Source: Thamnaconus septentrionalis (lineage: Eukaryota > Chordata > Actinopteri > Tetraodontiformes > Monacanthidae). From it: a stretch of DNA of 64,000 bases. The notes under the pieces were generated by a model that saw nothing but the letters and a program-made list of their open reading frames with translations, made no database searches and was not told where the DNA came from. The stretch's first letter is position 1. Each line of letters opens with the position of its first letter. The stretch lies in the NCBI GenBank assembly GCA_009823395.1, contig CM020506.1, positions 23,236,501 through 23,300,500 on the forward strand, in the 5' to 3' direction. The position numbers were made by a program, and so were the translations under genes. Shown here piece by piece: positions 46,214 to 55,895 of the stretch.

Positions 46214-46678
46214 TAATTTTGTGTTCAGCATTACAAAGTTGACATTTTTTTGAATTAACATTGTACATTGTTAATCGTTGTTACATTGCAAGTTCTGTTT
46301 CATAGAACATGTAGAGTTGTTTTTGGTGTTGTCTGAATGACAATTCTGTTTATTCACACTTGTCAGAAAAGAATGTTTTACGAAAGTGTTGTGGGCTTGT
46401 TAGCTGTTCAGTGTTAAAACTCATCTGAGAGTATGCAGTTGCTGTGGGAATGAATCTATAAGGCCACTGGGAGATTGTCCTGACTCTGATTTGACATATC
46501 TTGCATTCGTCTTAACTGAAATTTCAAAATTACATACATGGGATTAGGAATGTTAGGTTACAATGCATGCATCATGATTGGCAACTCATTAATACAAGAG
46601 TTTAATGATTTAACTGAAATGAAAAAAAGATTTAAAGGCAAAAACAAAACATCACAACTTAATAATGATCAGTTCTTT

Positions 46679-47451
46679 TCAGCAATCAAGAAGTTGCTCA
46701 CAAAACTGAACAGCAGCAATGTAAATGTCGCTGCCATATGATTCAGATGCAGCTGTTGGCTGAATTGCAGCTCTTAAAGCTGCCAGTTGTCCATCAGTCA
46801 GTGGGCACGGAACGACAACACTGAAGTGGTAAGGAAGTCCACTGCTTTCCCAGTCAATTTCAGGAATATCCATGCCCTACAAATAGAACAGAATGTATGA
46901 TTGGACAGCACAAATACTTTGCTTAGCTTAAAATTCAAAAACTTAAACATTAAAAGTGATTCATTAAAATCCATATTTGCATGCACCTCTGCCTCTCATT
47001 GACTGGTCTTTCAACTGGGTAATCTCCAGCCCAGTTCCCACAGCTGGTTTGGAGTCATGTTGTTCTCTGTTCTCAGTGGGTGGTTGTCCCAACCGTTCCG
47101 AAACGTGTCCAAGTCATCCTGCAAGCGTGGAATGAAAACAAAGTGGCAGCAGAGGAGGTGTGTCGGATTGGCGATGCTCAGGAACCCCTCTTCTTCAAGG
47201 TAGTGTAGAACATCATAATAGATCCAATTAACAGCAGTCCATAAGTCTCGCCACAGTCGTTCAATCCAAAATATTAATTGGAAAAAAAAAATTCATGGTA
47301 TCAGTGAGCGGAAAACTCGTAAATAGCATCTTGAGCAAACCTTTGGTTGTGAACACTCTTCCCAGATATAAAGCTGCTTCTTCCATTGCCACTGACGGTA
47401 AACATGAAGCGTGCAACATCCACGTTTTCAACTCCATGATCTCCACGCACC
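46679..47451 (-). CDS. integrase-core (DDE) transposase-like gene, 3' exons
   Basis: Exons on the minus strand: 47341-47451 ([28 protein letters not shown]), about 47010-47265 ([50 protein letters not shown]) and 46679-46876 ([14 protein letters not shown]...[13 protein letters not shown], stop). GDHGxEN and HNQRIERLW supply the second catalytic acidic residue and the glutamate of an rve-type DDE core; the exon with the first Asp is not found. The acceptor before IERLW lacks AG, so it is probably degraded. Similar to multi-copy fish integrase-core genes (IS3EU/Ginger type); exact superfamily unsure. Confidence 0.65.
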
Positions 47452-47639
47452 CTGCAAGAGATACAAAACCTTTTTAAATATCATGAATAGATAATTAGAA
47501 TTATTTTTTTATTAAAATAAAAGTGCTTTGACAGTGGTTTAAACCATCTGAGAGGAAAGTTTTATTTTAAAGAATGTCCAGGTTTATAATAATATTTCAC
47601 CTGAGAGAGGAACACTAAATTTGTCTACCGATTCCTGGA

Positions 47640-48335
47640 AAAATGCCAGGGTAGTTGAGGCCATGTTGTTTGAGGCTGCACCCAGATACATTATGTGCTT
47701 GTTCAGCCTAATGCAGATGCGATGGAACACCGGCCCAGTGGGCAACAGGAGGAAGACGGGCTCAACTCTGCCGGTGGACGACGACAGAATAGTCAGCCAC
47801 AGCAATATTTGAAAACATGTATGAGGACTGTGAGTGTACTGTGACCTCAAGCAACTTTAGTTTTAAGACTATTTGCAGCATACAACCGTTAGCCACCACC
47901 GCTAACTGTGCTCTATTTGTGTGTTGTGTTCGCTGGCAGCGAAACTGAAGAGGCAGCGATTCTGACTCACAAATTTCGCTCCTTATAGTGATTTTCACGC
48001 TGCCAGCATGTTAACATGGGTTGTATAGAGCTCTTCCCGCTCTGTGCTTCGTGTGGACTTAAGTTGTGCAGATATTCTTGCCTAATAATAAACGACTCTA
48101 TGACTCAAGTGATCGTTTCAGCGTCCATATTTTCTCTGCTAGGACAGTGTTTTGATACCAGTGAACAGTATGTAACAAAATTATTCAAAGCCCTAAAAAA
48201 TACAAAACAAAAACGCGGTCAGTACAAAAAGTAAAATACATTTCCGTGGGGCACGGAAGGCACAAAAAAACATCCAGGGACCTTCGGTTCGCCTTGCAGC
48301 CGTAACTCAGCCCACGCTGGGTCCGTACGAAGCTG
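47640..48335. mobile_element. partial copy of the 15116-16421 MITE
   Basis: TTGTTCAGCCTAATGCAGAT, the GGTGGACGACGA stretch, CTAATAATAAAC and GACCTTCGGTTCGC all recur in the same order as at 15670-16300. Terminal repeats are missing. Confidence 0.75.
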
Positions 48336-48339
48336 GGTT

Positions 48340-49020
48340 AAACGGTAAACTGCTGCTAAAGGGTGAAGCCTTCCCGACGGTAAGTGTTTCAATTGTGCCG
48401 GTTTCGTAATGTTTGCTGTTCACTCTCAACTCCCGCACTGGCAAACTGAGAAAGTGAGGCTAAGCAACGACCAAGAGTGTGACCAATCACAGCGGAGTGG
48501 GCTGGGCGGGAGGCGTACACGGAGGAGGCCGGGGGTGGAGTGAAGTAAAACAGACTGTTTTTGTGGGATGCAGGAAATACAAGAACACAATGCAGCGAGA
48601 GACATGATCTACAAAGCTTTCAGTGCGGGGAATCATGTGTCGCTGCTCTGGAGGGGCCAGAAATCAAATACAAAGGCCTGAAAATTAGTATAATAGGTCA
48701 CCTTTAAGGACAATGGGCCAGGAGAAAATGGTGAGTAGCCACTGTGTCAGGCCTGGAGGTAGCTGGCTTGAATGGGGAGCACTTCTGTGAGTTACCCAAG
48801 GCTTACACGCAAACGTGTTCACGAGGGAAACATCGCAAGACAGAGTGATTTCCAGATGTAGCCTCACTTGAAACATGTTTACCTGCTGCTGTTGACTCCC
48901 CCCACCCTTAGCGCGATTTTTTTTTTAAACTGTATATATTTGAAACCACACTCGAAAAAAAACGTGTTGACACAAAGCCGTATTAAAATAAATAAATAAA
49001 TGAATGAATAAAATAAAAAT
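48340..49020. other. repeat-derived non-coding stretch
   Basis: 48480-48715 has a G-rich body (GGGCGGGAGGCG) and ends AATA GGTCACCTTTAA, like the TTAA-type end of another MITE family. 48716-49020 is unremarkable, with A- and T-runs. Confidence 0.45.
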
Positions 49021-50440
49021 AAATCCCGTTTACATGGATACGCGGCTGGAAACGACTGAAAACGATGTAGTACCTATGCCCGGCCTGGTGTGGCGCCGCA
49101 AGTTTATTCCTTAGAAGGCAGAAGAAGAAGGAGAACGCCTGAAGCACGTGTAGTAGGTTGGGAAAAACGCTGCTATTAAGTTTTTTTTATAAACAGACAC
49201 CACCCATCATTTTTTGTATTAGTTGAATTATTTTAACATTTACTTTGACAGGACATTTCACACGTTTCAAACGATACCCATTTACGTCACTAGATGGTAC
49301 TGTGGAAAGGCAGAGGATCCAGTGAAGAAGTAGCTGACACAGCGCATGCGCAGCTCACATTAAAATGAGCATGAACGTCAGCTAACTTGTGTGTGTCACT
49401 GCGATCCACAGGTATCGTTAAATAATATTTTTTCTTTTTGTAAGCTGATAATAGTGATTCAAATGTTTTATAAACTGTTTAGCAACAATGTACAGGCGTT
49501 AAAGAAACAGTATTGGTGTGTTTTGTTAACTAATGTCCCGGCAAGTGTCGGCAAGCAGAGTTGTGTGGTTAAAGTACCTTATATTGTAAACAGTAAAGTT
49601 GACCAAAAGTGACAATTAGATATATGTTGGCTGTAGAAGATGTCGGCCGGGATTTGCGTTAATGGCCGCTGCCGCCATGTTGGGTGAAAGCGTTTGAGTG
49701 TGTGTGTGCGTGCGAGAGAGAGGTTTGAGAGGTTTGTATGATGTCATTGTAGTGTCGGTGTCAGTGGAGTTGTATATGTATTTTTTTATGGTTTCTGAGT
49801 TTTCCTTTCATTCATTATACTTTGGATTTATACCAATTTCTTTTCATGTAAAATGTTTATTTTGAGTATTTTGAGCGGCAGATATATTTATTTTGATAAC
49901 ATGATTTATTATTATTTTTATTTCCTGTGAAGCAATGTTTTGGGGTTTTTTTTTGTACATAGAGACATTAAAATGAGCATGAACGTCAGCTAACTTGTGT
50001 GTGTCACTGCGATCCACAGATACAGAACACCTTGGTACACAGTGCTTCCTAGCCTGTGTAACCCTTGCGGCTGGTCCAGATTCCCCCTAGGTCTGGCGCC
50101 GGCAACACACGCCATGTTTGCAGAAGCTCGCTAAAAACAAGCGCCACAGAGAACAGAAAGAAAGATCGCTCTTGAAAAGACGGTGTAGATAAACGACAGA
50201 GTTCAACGTCAGCTTCGAATAACTTTAGAACACAAAGCCTGAAAAGGTCCATGCGAAAATTGACTCGGAGTTGTGCCAGTAAAAGTTCGCTAACATTTTT
50301 GCGTTTCCTGCCTCGACATCCTGGTCCACCGACCCAAAAGAAAATAAATAAAAAGTAAAACAGGATGTTTGCAAATCGTTTCCGTGGTGTTTATTTTCAC
50401 TTTGCACACAATCCACTATGGATTCTTGAGCACAGTGGGT
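49021..50440. mobile_element. MITE with CATTTACA-type termini (copy B), interrupted
   Basis: The left part (CCCGTTTACATGGATACG...GGCCTGGTGTGGCGCC) and right part (50150-50420) match copy A at 19726-20590. Between them is a foreign stretch bounded by 55-bp direct repeats (49357-49411, 49965-50019). Confidence 0.6.
49357..50019. repeat. 55-bp direct repeats flanking a 553-bp segment
   Basis: ACATTAAAATGAGCATGAAC...GATCCACAG is present at 49357-49411 and 49965-50019 without difference. The intervening segment has (GT)n and a GCCGCTGCCGCCATG motif but no clear ORF. Confidence 0.85.
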
Positions 50441-50756
50441 ACGCTATCAGCCCCGTGCTTGTTATTGTGCGACACATGAGCTGCCGGCTGCAAGCAGGAA
50501 GTGCGTTGCACACGTAATTACGTCATCAACACGATTTTATCGTTATTACTGTGAGATGACATATTCTTACCGCGGTGAATTTTCTGACGATATAACGCAA
50601 ACGCCGATATATCGCCCATCCCTACTCATGGCTCCTACAGCACGTGAGCAACAGCGTTTATAAATAAATGAGTTAACGAGATAACGCGTTAACTTGACCA
50701 GCCCTACAAAAAATAATTGCCCACCACTGGAATAGATTTTCAGTTGTGAATTTGGA

Positions 50757-51345
50757 TGAACTTTGGCAGCAGCAGTTCAAGACAGACTGCCCCGAAAGCA
50801 GCATGGACGAGCAGTCTGGCATGTCAAGAGAAGACAAGAAGTTCATGGAGCTGGTCTCAAGTTCAGCAAAACTGATGAACTTGAGACCAGTTCACCAATG
50901 GCAAATCAGATCAATTTGCTATTGAGAAAAAATGACGCTAGTATGCCAAATAATACGAAAATCATTGAGCTGTGTGCCTTACATTTGAAGAGGAGGCTGC
51001 AGAAGGATTCCTCATTCCATACTGATTATACATGCCGGAAGAGGATTTGGAACGTAGTGATGGCAGAATCTGGTACATCCCACACCATGGTGTTTACCAT
51101 CCTACAAAAAGAAAGATCAGGGTTGTCTTTGACTGTGGAACGAGTTTCCAGGGAACATCACTCAATGCTCAGCTTTTACAGGGTCCTGATTTTACAAGTT
51201 CACTGATTGGAGTGGTGACCAGATTCAGAAAAGAGCCAGTGGTGATCATGGTAGACGTGGAATCCATGTTTCATTAGGTCAGACTGCCACCAGAGGATGC
51301 TGACTTGTTGAGATTCTGTTGGTGGCCTGATGGGGATTTAAAATC
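50757..51345 (+). pseudogene. BEL/Pao retrotransposon Pol fragment
   Basis: Frame pieces read DCPESSMDEQSGMSREDKKF, NDASMPNNTKI, ALHLKRRLQKDSSFH, then PEEDLERSDGRIWYIPHHGV and IRVVFDCGTSFQGTSLNAQL, VVIMVDVESMFH. This is the start of the BEL/Pao reverse transcriptase (VVFDC, DVESMFH with the first catalytic Asp). Frameshifts between blocks; it ends where the MITE begins at 51350. Confidence 0.85.
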
Positions 51346-51349
51346 AGAC

Positions 51350-51547
51350 GGTACGGTTGTAGAGCGGCCCCACTGGCCGCTACATGGTTGTAAGCGGTGC
51401 CGTTTTGGTACCTCAAGCGCTCAGGGTCCAAGCGAGACGAGGCGAGTTTAGTTGTGACGCGACGAGCAGGGCACTGGTTTGGCTCAGTGTTTTCGTCGAT
51501 TTTCCGTGTCGGAGCGGACACCCACGCCAACTCCTTCGACACGGAAC
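51350..51547. mobile_element. left part of GGCGAGGCG-type MITE (copy 2), split by retroelement
   Basis: Matches 25560-25757 of the complete copy (GTTGTAGAGCG, GCCGTTTTGGTACCTCAAGC, CTCCTTCGACACGGAAC) and stops at ACGGAAC. The matching right part resumes at 56094. Confidence 0.85.
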
Positions 51548-51551
51548 TTCT

Positions 51552-51587
51552 GAGAGGTCCCGGGTTCATATCCCGGACGAGCCCCCA
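51552..51587 (+). other. 36-nt copy of the 3' part of tRNA-Pro at the retroelement end
   Basis: Plus strand: GAGAGGTCCCGGG, TTCATAT, CCCGGACGAGCCC, CCA. This equals tRNA-Pro from about G41 through the T-arm, acceptor stem and 3' CCA. The distal 18 nt (51570-51587) are the complement of the primer-binding site; the other 18 nt (51552-51569) go beyond it. T-loop position 58, normally A (m1A in tRNA), is T at 51569. Confidence 0.85.
51570..51587 (-). promoter_or_regulatory. primer-binding site for tRNA-Pro
   Basis: TGGGGGCTCGTCCGGGAT on the minus strand, two bases (TT) after the LTR end. This is the well-known 18-nt tRNA-Pro site. It stands after the 3' LTR, where a normally integrated element would have host DNA. 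Confidence 0.9.
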
Positions 51588-51589
51588 AA

Positions 51590-52195
51590 TGTTACGTCCT
51601 GGACTGCCTAGGGGTAACCAGGACTGACATATGTTACTTCCTGGACTGCCTAGGGGTAACCAGGACTGACATAGTAAAATAAGAACGGGTTATAGAAAGA
51701 GTAGAGCGTGGCAGGTATATACAAATAAAGTATATTTTTAATAAGGCGAAAACAACACAAGACGATTCGGGCAAAAACCAAGAACAAAGTAAATACCTTA
51801 ATGAAAGCAAAACAATCCTTCACCTATAAGGACGGCTACTATTAACAAACAAAAGTCCAAAAGTAAACTAAGCAGCTCACCACTGGGCATTCATAAGAAA
51901 AACTAAATGCTAAATAAACACCAAAGCAGCGCACACTAAGCAAAAATACTGCTGGCGGATCAGGCTGTGGCTGTGGCTGTTGCTGGGCCGGGTTGGAGAC
52001 AGAGAGCGAGTTGCAGATCCTGCCTCCTTTTATACTCCAAGCTCTCTCCAGGTGATGTTAATCCTGCAATTAGACACAGCACACACAGCACACACGCAGC
52101 ACACTCCACACAGACACATAGACACACCCACCCACACACAGCACACTCTGACAACTCAGCCCACAATCACTCTTACCAGACACGTACACGTAACA
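51590..52195 (-). repeat. LTR of the Gmr1-type element
   Basis: 606 bp, starts TGTTACG and ends CGTAACA (minus strand), a 7-bp inverted terminus with TG...CA. TATA box TATAAAAG at about 52027-52034. The last 42 bp before the end are tandemly duplicated (51590-51631, 51632-51673), so the U5 terminus is present twice. Confidence 0.85.
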
Positions 52196-52296
52196 CCCCC
52201 TCCCACAAGAATTAACCCCTACCACCCAGGTTGAGGAGGAAAAATAGACAAAAGAGAAATGAGTTGGTCTCACCCACGGGACAAGGTGTCAGCCAC
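52033..52296 (-). repeat. left arm of 264-bp inverted repeat (pol end to U3 TATA box)
   Basis: Pairs with 55830-56093. I see one mismatch (52282). It runs from the last pol codons through the polypurine tract and U3 to the TATA box. Confidence 0.9.
52196..52211 (-). promoter_or_regulatory. polypurine tract
   Basis: GTGGGAGGGGG directly upstream of the LTR start on the minus strand, the usual plus-strand primer position. The same tract is present inverted in the right arm. Confidence 0.8.
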
Positions 52297-54768
52297 CACA
52301 TTATCAGCTCCCCTCTTGTGTTGGATGACCAGGTTGTAACTCTGGGCTAGGAGGGCCCAACGCATCAAGCGTTGATTGCTATTGTACATCTGGTTCAGGA
52401 AAACAAGCGGGTTATGGTCTGTAAACACGACAACTGGGACTGAGCTTGAACCAACATAGACCTCGAAGTGCTGGAGGGCTAGGAGCATTGCTACAGTCTC
52501 TTTTTCGATGGTTGAATAATTCAATTGATGTCGTTTGAATTTTGCAGAAAAATAACACACCGGGTGGCTAACATCATCATTCCCATCCTGCAATAACACT
52601 GCACCAGCTCCAGTGGCACTGGCATCTACCTCCAATTTAAAGGGTGAAGAAAAGATTGGTGCTGCAAGCACCGGGGCACTGCACAGGATTGATTTAGCCG
52701 CGCTAAAAGCCTGCTCACACTCATCAGTCCACTCGAATGGGACTGCAGGACTGCACAATCTAGTAAGGGGGGTCACAACAGAAGAGTTTTTACAAAAACA
52801 ACGATAGTATCCCACCATTCCGAGGAAACGCCTAAGTTCACGGCGGGTGGTCGGAACAGGGAAAGATACGATGGCACTGACTTTGGCCTCTACTGGCCTA
52901 ACCTGCCCATGACCCACCTGCTTCCCGAGATATGTAACCATAGCCTTACCAAATTCGCACTTGGCTAAGTTTAGAGTGAGAGAGGCATCAGTTAGACGCT
53001 GAAAAACTGTCTTTAAACTGGTCATGTGGCTATCCCAATTGTCGGAATGAACTACCACGTCATCGAGGTACACGTTGCAGTTTGGAACATCACCCAGGAC
53101 AGACTGTATTAGGCGTTGGAAAGTGGCAGGTGCATTTTTTAAGCCAAAGGGCATCACGGTGTACTGAATAAATGCATCGGGGGTTACAAATGCAGAGATA
53201 TCAGATGCATGGGGGGTCAAAGGAACTTGCCAGTACCCCTTTAGTAGATCAAGTTTAGAGATGCACGTTGCGGGGCCAACTCTGTCTATCAGGTCATCCA
53301 TCCGGGGAAGAGGAAAAGAATCAGTCACTGTGACCGCATTCACTTTTCGAAAGTCTGTACAGAATCTAGGGGTCTCGTCAGACTTCGGCACCACTACACA
53401 AGGTGAACTCCATGGACTACAGCTGGGCTTAGCAAGGCTGTTGTCAACAAGGTAATTTACTTCCCTCTTCATGATTTCCCTTTTAGCTGGGGGACAGCAG
53501 TACGCATGCTGCTTTATTGGCCTTGCATTACCTACATCGATCTCATGCACCAACACCGTAGTCCGAGTTGGCACATCACCCAGCACTGCAGGATAAGTGT
53601 GGAGCAAATCAATGACATCTTGCTTCTGGGGTGCTAGCAGATAAGACAAATGATCATTAATTGCGGCCAGAAATTCTGAATTTCTTAGCCTACCACACCG
53701 GTGACCCTCACAAGGTGCCTTCAAGTCTGTCTCCCCTTCTCGCTGCACATCCATCAGGGAGGAAACCCCCACCACAGCAGTCTCAGATGGCTGTGGTTCT
53801 CCATCCGCTGCTTCTCTGGAATAATATGGTTTTAGCATATTAATGTGACACACTCTAGTTTTTTTTCTACGTTCAGGGGTACGAATAATGTAGTCTGTGT
53901 CAGAAACCCTTTGGTTGACCATATAAGGACCTGCAAATCGGGCAGAGAGAGCAGCACCGGGCAAAGGCAGCAACATCAAAACGTTGTCACCAGGCTGGAA
54001 CTGACGCTCCTTTGCTTTTTTATCAAAGCGGGTTTTCATGACTGTCTGAGATGAGGCGAGTGACTCTTTAGCATATTTGACTGCACGTTTCAGCCTCTCT
54101 CTACACCGCGACACAAATGTTGGCACATCCACCTTTTTTGAAGAGCTGCGCATCAGCTGTTCTTGTAACACCTTAAGGGGGTCACGTACATTATGGCCAA
54201 GAACCAGCTCTGCTGGGCTAAAACCCAAAGACTCTTGCTTAGCGTCTCGGATAGCAAAAAGAACGAATGGTACCCCCTCATCCCACTCTTTGCCGGTCTC
54301 ATAACAAAACTTCCTCAACATTGACTTCAAGGTTTGATGCCATCGTTCAAGGGCACCCTGGGATTCTGGATGGTAGGCGCTGGACACAGAGTGGGTAACA
54401 CCCAGTGCACTTAGAGTTTGTTTAAAGATTTGGGAAATGAAATTGGTTCCCTGGTCGGCCTGCACTACCTTTGGGAGACCAAATGTTGTAAAAAACTTTG
54501 TGAGAGTCTTTGTGACTGCCGCGGCAGTTATTTTTTGGAGGGGAAACGCTTCAGGAAACCGGGTGGTAATGCACATTATAGTGAGTAGGAATTGGTTTCC
54601 TGCCTTAGTTCTGGGGAGTGGGCCTACACAGTCGACCAACACGTGTTCAAAAGGTTCCCCCATGACAGGAATAGGCTGCAGGGGAGCTGGGGGGACAACT
54701 TGATTTGGTTTCCCCACAATCTGACATGTTGGGCAAGTTTTACAATAACTGGCAACCTCTGACCTCAT
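52270..54768 (-). CDS. Gmr1-type Pol: integrase - reverse transcriptase - RNase H
   Basis: 832 codons without interruption, the longest convincing ORF here. Residues 9-15 YCKTCPTC (end of the HHCC zinc finger); integrase core with D46 (LVDCVGPL), D105 (QADQGTNF) and E141 (GALERWHQ), a D,D-35-E spacing; GPY/F-like module at 280-316; RT from about 420 with SKLDLLKGYWQVPL (D505) and YLDD at 567-570; RNase H with EVDAS (D715), IEKE, FTDHN (D784) and ADTLS (D827), stop at 52270-52272. All catalytic residues are present. The first ATG is internal: the true reading frame continues upstream through two compensating frameshifts. Confidence 0.93.
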   Translation of the reverse strand: MRSEVASYCKTCPTCQIVGKPNQVVPPAPLQPIPVMGEPFEHVLVDCVGPLPRTKAGNQFLLTIMCITTRFPEAFPLQKITAAAVTKTLTKFFTTFGLPKVVQADQGTNFISQIFKQTLSALGVTHSVSSAYHPESQGALERWHQTLKSMLRKFCYETGKEWDEGVPFVLFAIRDAKQESLGFSPAELVLGHNVRDPLKVLQEQLMRSSSKKVDVPTFVSRCRERLKRAVKYAKESLASSQTVMKTRFDKKAKERQFQPGDNVLMLLPLPGAALSARFAGPYMVNQRVSDTDYIIRTPERRKKTRVCHINMLKPYYSREAADGEPQPSETAVVGVSSLMDVQREGETDLKAPCEGHRCGRLRNSEFLAAINDHLSYLLAPQKQDVIDLLHTYPAVLGDVPTRTTVLVHEIDVGNARPIKQHAYCCPPAKREIMKREVNYLVDNSLAKPSCSPWSSPCVVVPKSDETPRFCTDFRKVNAVTVTDSFPLPRMDDLIDRVGPATCISKLDLLKGYWQVPLTPHASDISAFVTPDAFIQYTVMPFGLKNAPATFQRLIQSVLGDVPNCNVYLDDVVVHSDNWDSHMTSLKTVFQRLTDASLTLNLAKCEFGKAMVTYLGKQVGHGQVRPVEAKVSAIVSFPVPTTRRELRRFLGMVGYYRCFCKNSSVVTPLTRLCSPAVPFEWTDECEQAFSAAKSILCSAPVLAAPIFSSPFKLEVDASATGAGAVLLQDGNDDVSHPVCYFSAKFKRHQLNYSTIEKETVAMLLALQHFEVYVGSSSVPVVVFTDHNPLVFLNQMYNSNQRLMRWALLAQSYNLVIQHKRGADNVVADTLSRG

Positions 54769-55548
54769 GGCAGGCCAAAAAAAAATGCCTGAGAATGCGA
54801 ATGTAGGTTTTGGTTATGCCTAGGTGACCTGCCCAAAGGTGCTCATGCCCCAGCGCTGGCGGCAGCAAACGGGTACCACTACCTGATACACCACCCCAGG
54901 ACACTCCTCCAACTCACCAGGAACACGTTGGGAAGGCGCGATCCACTGTCTCATCAACACACCATTCTCAACAAAAAATGGCTGCTTTTCACTACACTGA
55001 GACCTTTTGACAACTGAGCTCCAACACCTTGCCAGTGACGGGTCACCTCTCTGAGCTGAAATGAAGGCCTCACGTGTAGGTGGGACTGCTAAGCTGGTCT
55101 CAGGTAGCGTCTCAGGCTCTGTGTCCCCACTACCCACAACTTCATCACTGGAAGGCGGATCATCTCCTTGAAACACAGAAGCTAAAAATGAGTCAGCAAG
55201 GTTAACTTCCTGTGACTGTTTATGAGTTTGAGCTCGAGTAAGTGCACTAGCAACCAACAGCTTTGGGTGACAAGCACTATCATCTGGAGACTCAGAGAGG
55301 ACGACATTGACCACTTGAGGAACAGGATTGACTTTACCCCCTGCGATGTCATTGCCCATAATAAAGTCAACCCCATTACTCGGCAAGTCTGGGCGCACAC
55401 CCACTGTGAAAAAACCGGTTGCAATGCTGGAGGCTACGTGAATACAATGTAGGGGTGCAGGCACAAATCCCATTTCAATACCCCGTACAACGGCACTTAC
55501 ATCCGAGTGAAGGCCGGAGGGCAAGAGAGGATAAGAGACTGTGAGCAC
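54769..55548 (-). pseudogene. Gmr1-type protease C-part and integrase N-terminus, frameshifted
   Basis: Frame reads GVDFIMGNDIAGGKV (late protease motif), then a Ser/Glu-rich linker and RGDPSLARCW. Near 54865 one base is lost; the alternate frame gives LPPALGHEHLWAGHLGITKT (HHCC histidines), and a 9-T run at 54777-54785 adds one base back. The two indels cancel, but between them the original frame meets a stop at 54820. Confidence 0.8.
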
Positions 55549-55895
55549 GCAGTATCCCTTAAAATCGTAACTGGACGTTGATCCACAGTTTTACCCGTCA
55601 AAGACACAAAACCATTAAACGTAAAAGTCTTAAAACTGTCAGGGACTTCAGGGGCTAAGAATTCAAGACATTTAGGAGGAGAAACATCAATTATCCCCAC
55701 GCCTTTCGGTTGCTGAGGAACAGATTTTTGTTTTTGGTTCCATGCTTCACAATCAGCAATAAGGTGGCCAGTCTTACGGCAGTAGAAGCATGTTCTGTCC
55801 TGTCTGACCCGCTGAGTAGAAGGTAATGAGTGGCTGACACCTTTTCCCGTGGGTGAGACCAACTCATTTCTCTTTTGTCTATTTTTCCTCCTCAA
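55497..55895 (-). pseudogene. Gmr1-type gag zinc knuckle and protease N-part
   Basis: CCHC knuckle CFYCRKTGHLIADC, then LRDTACSQSLIL where aspartic proteases usually have DTG or DSG; here it reads DTA. A frameshift near 55520 separates it from the following protease part. The upstream gag is missing: at 55829 the sequence switches to the inverted pol-end/U3. Confidence 0.8.

Noticed and set aside
51552..51587. Part of a genuine tRNA-Pro gene
   Set aside because: Only the 3' half is present, with the encoded CCA directly joined to an LTR; eukaryotic tRNA genes do not encode CCA.
52070..52273. Identical 67-codon ORFs at 52070-52273 (-) and 55853-56056 (+)
   Set aside because: Not genes; their identity is what reveals the inverted repeat of the retroelement U3.
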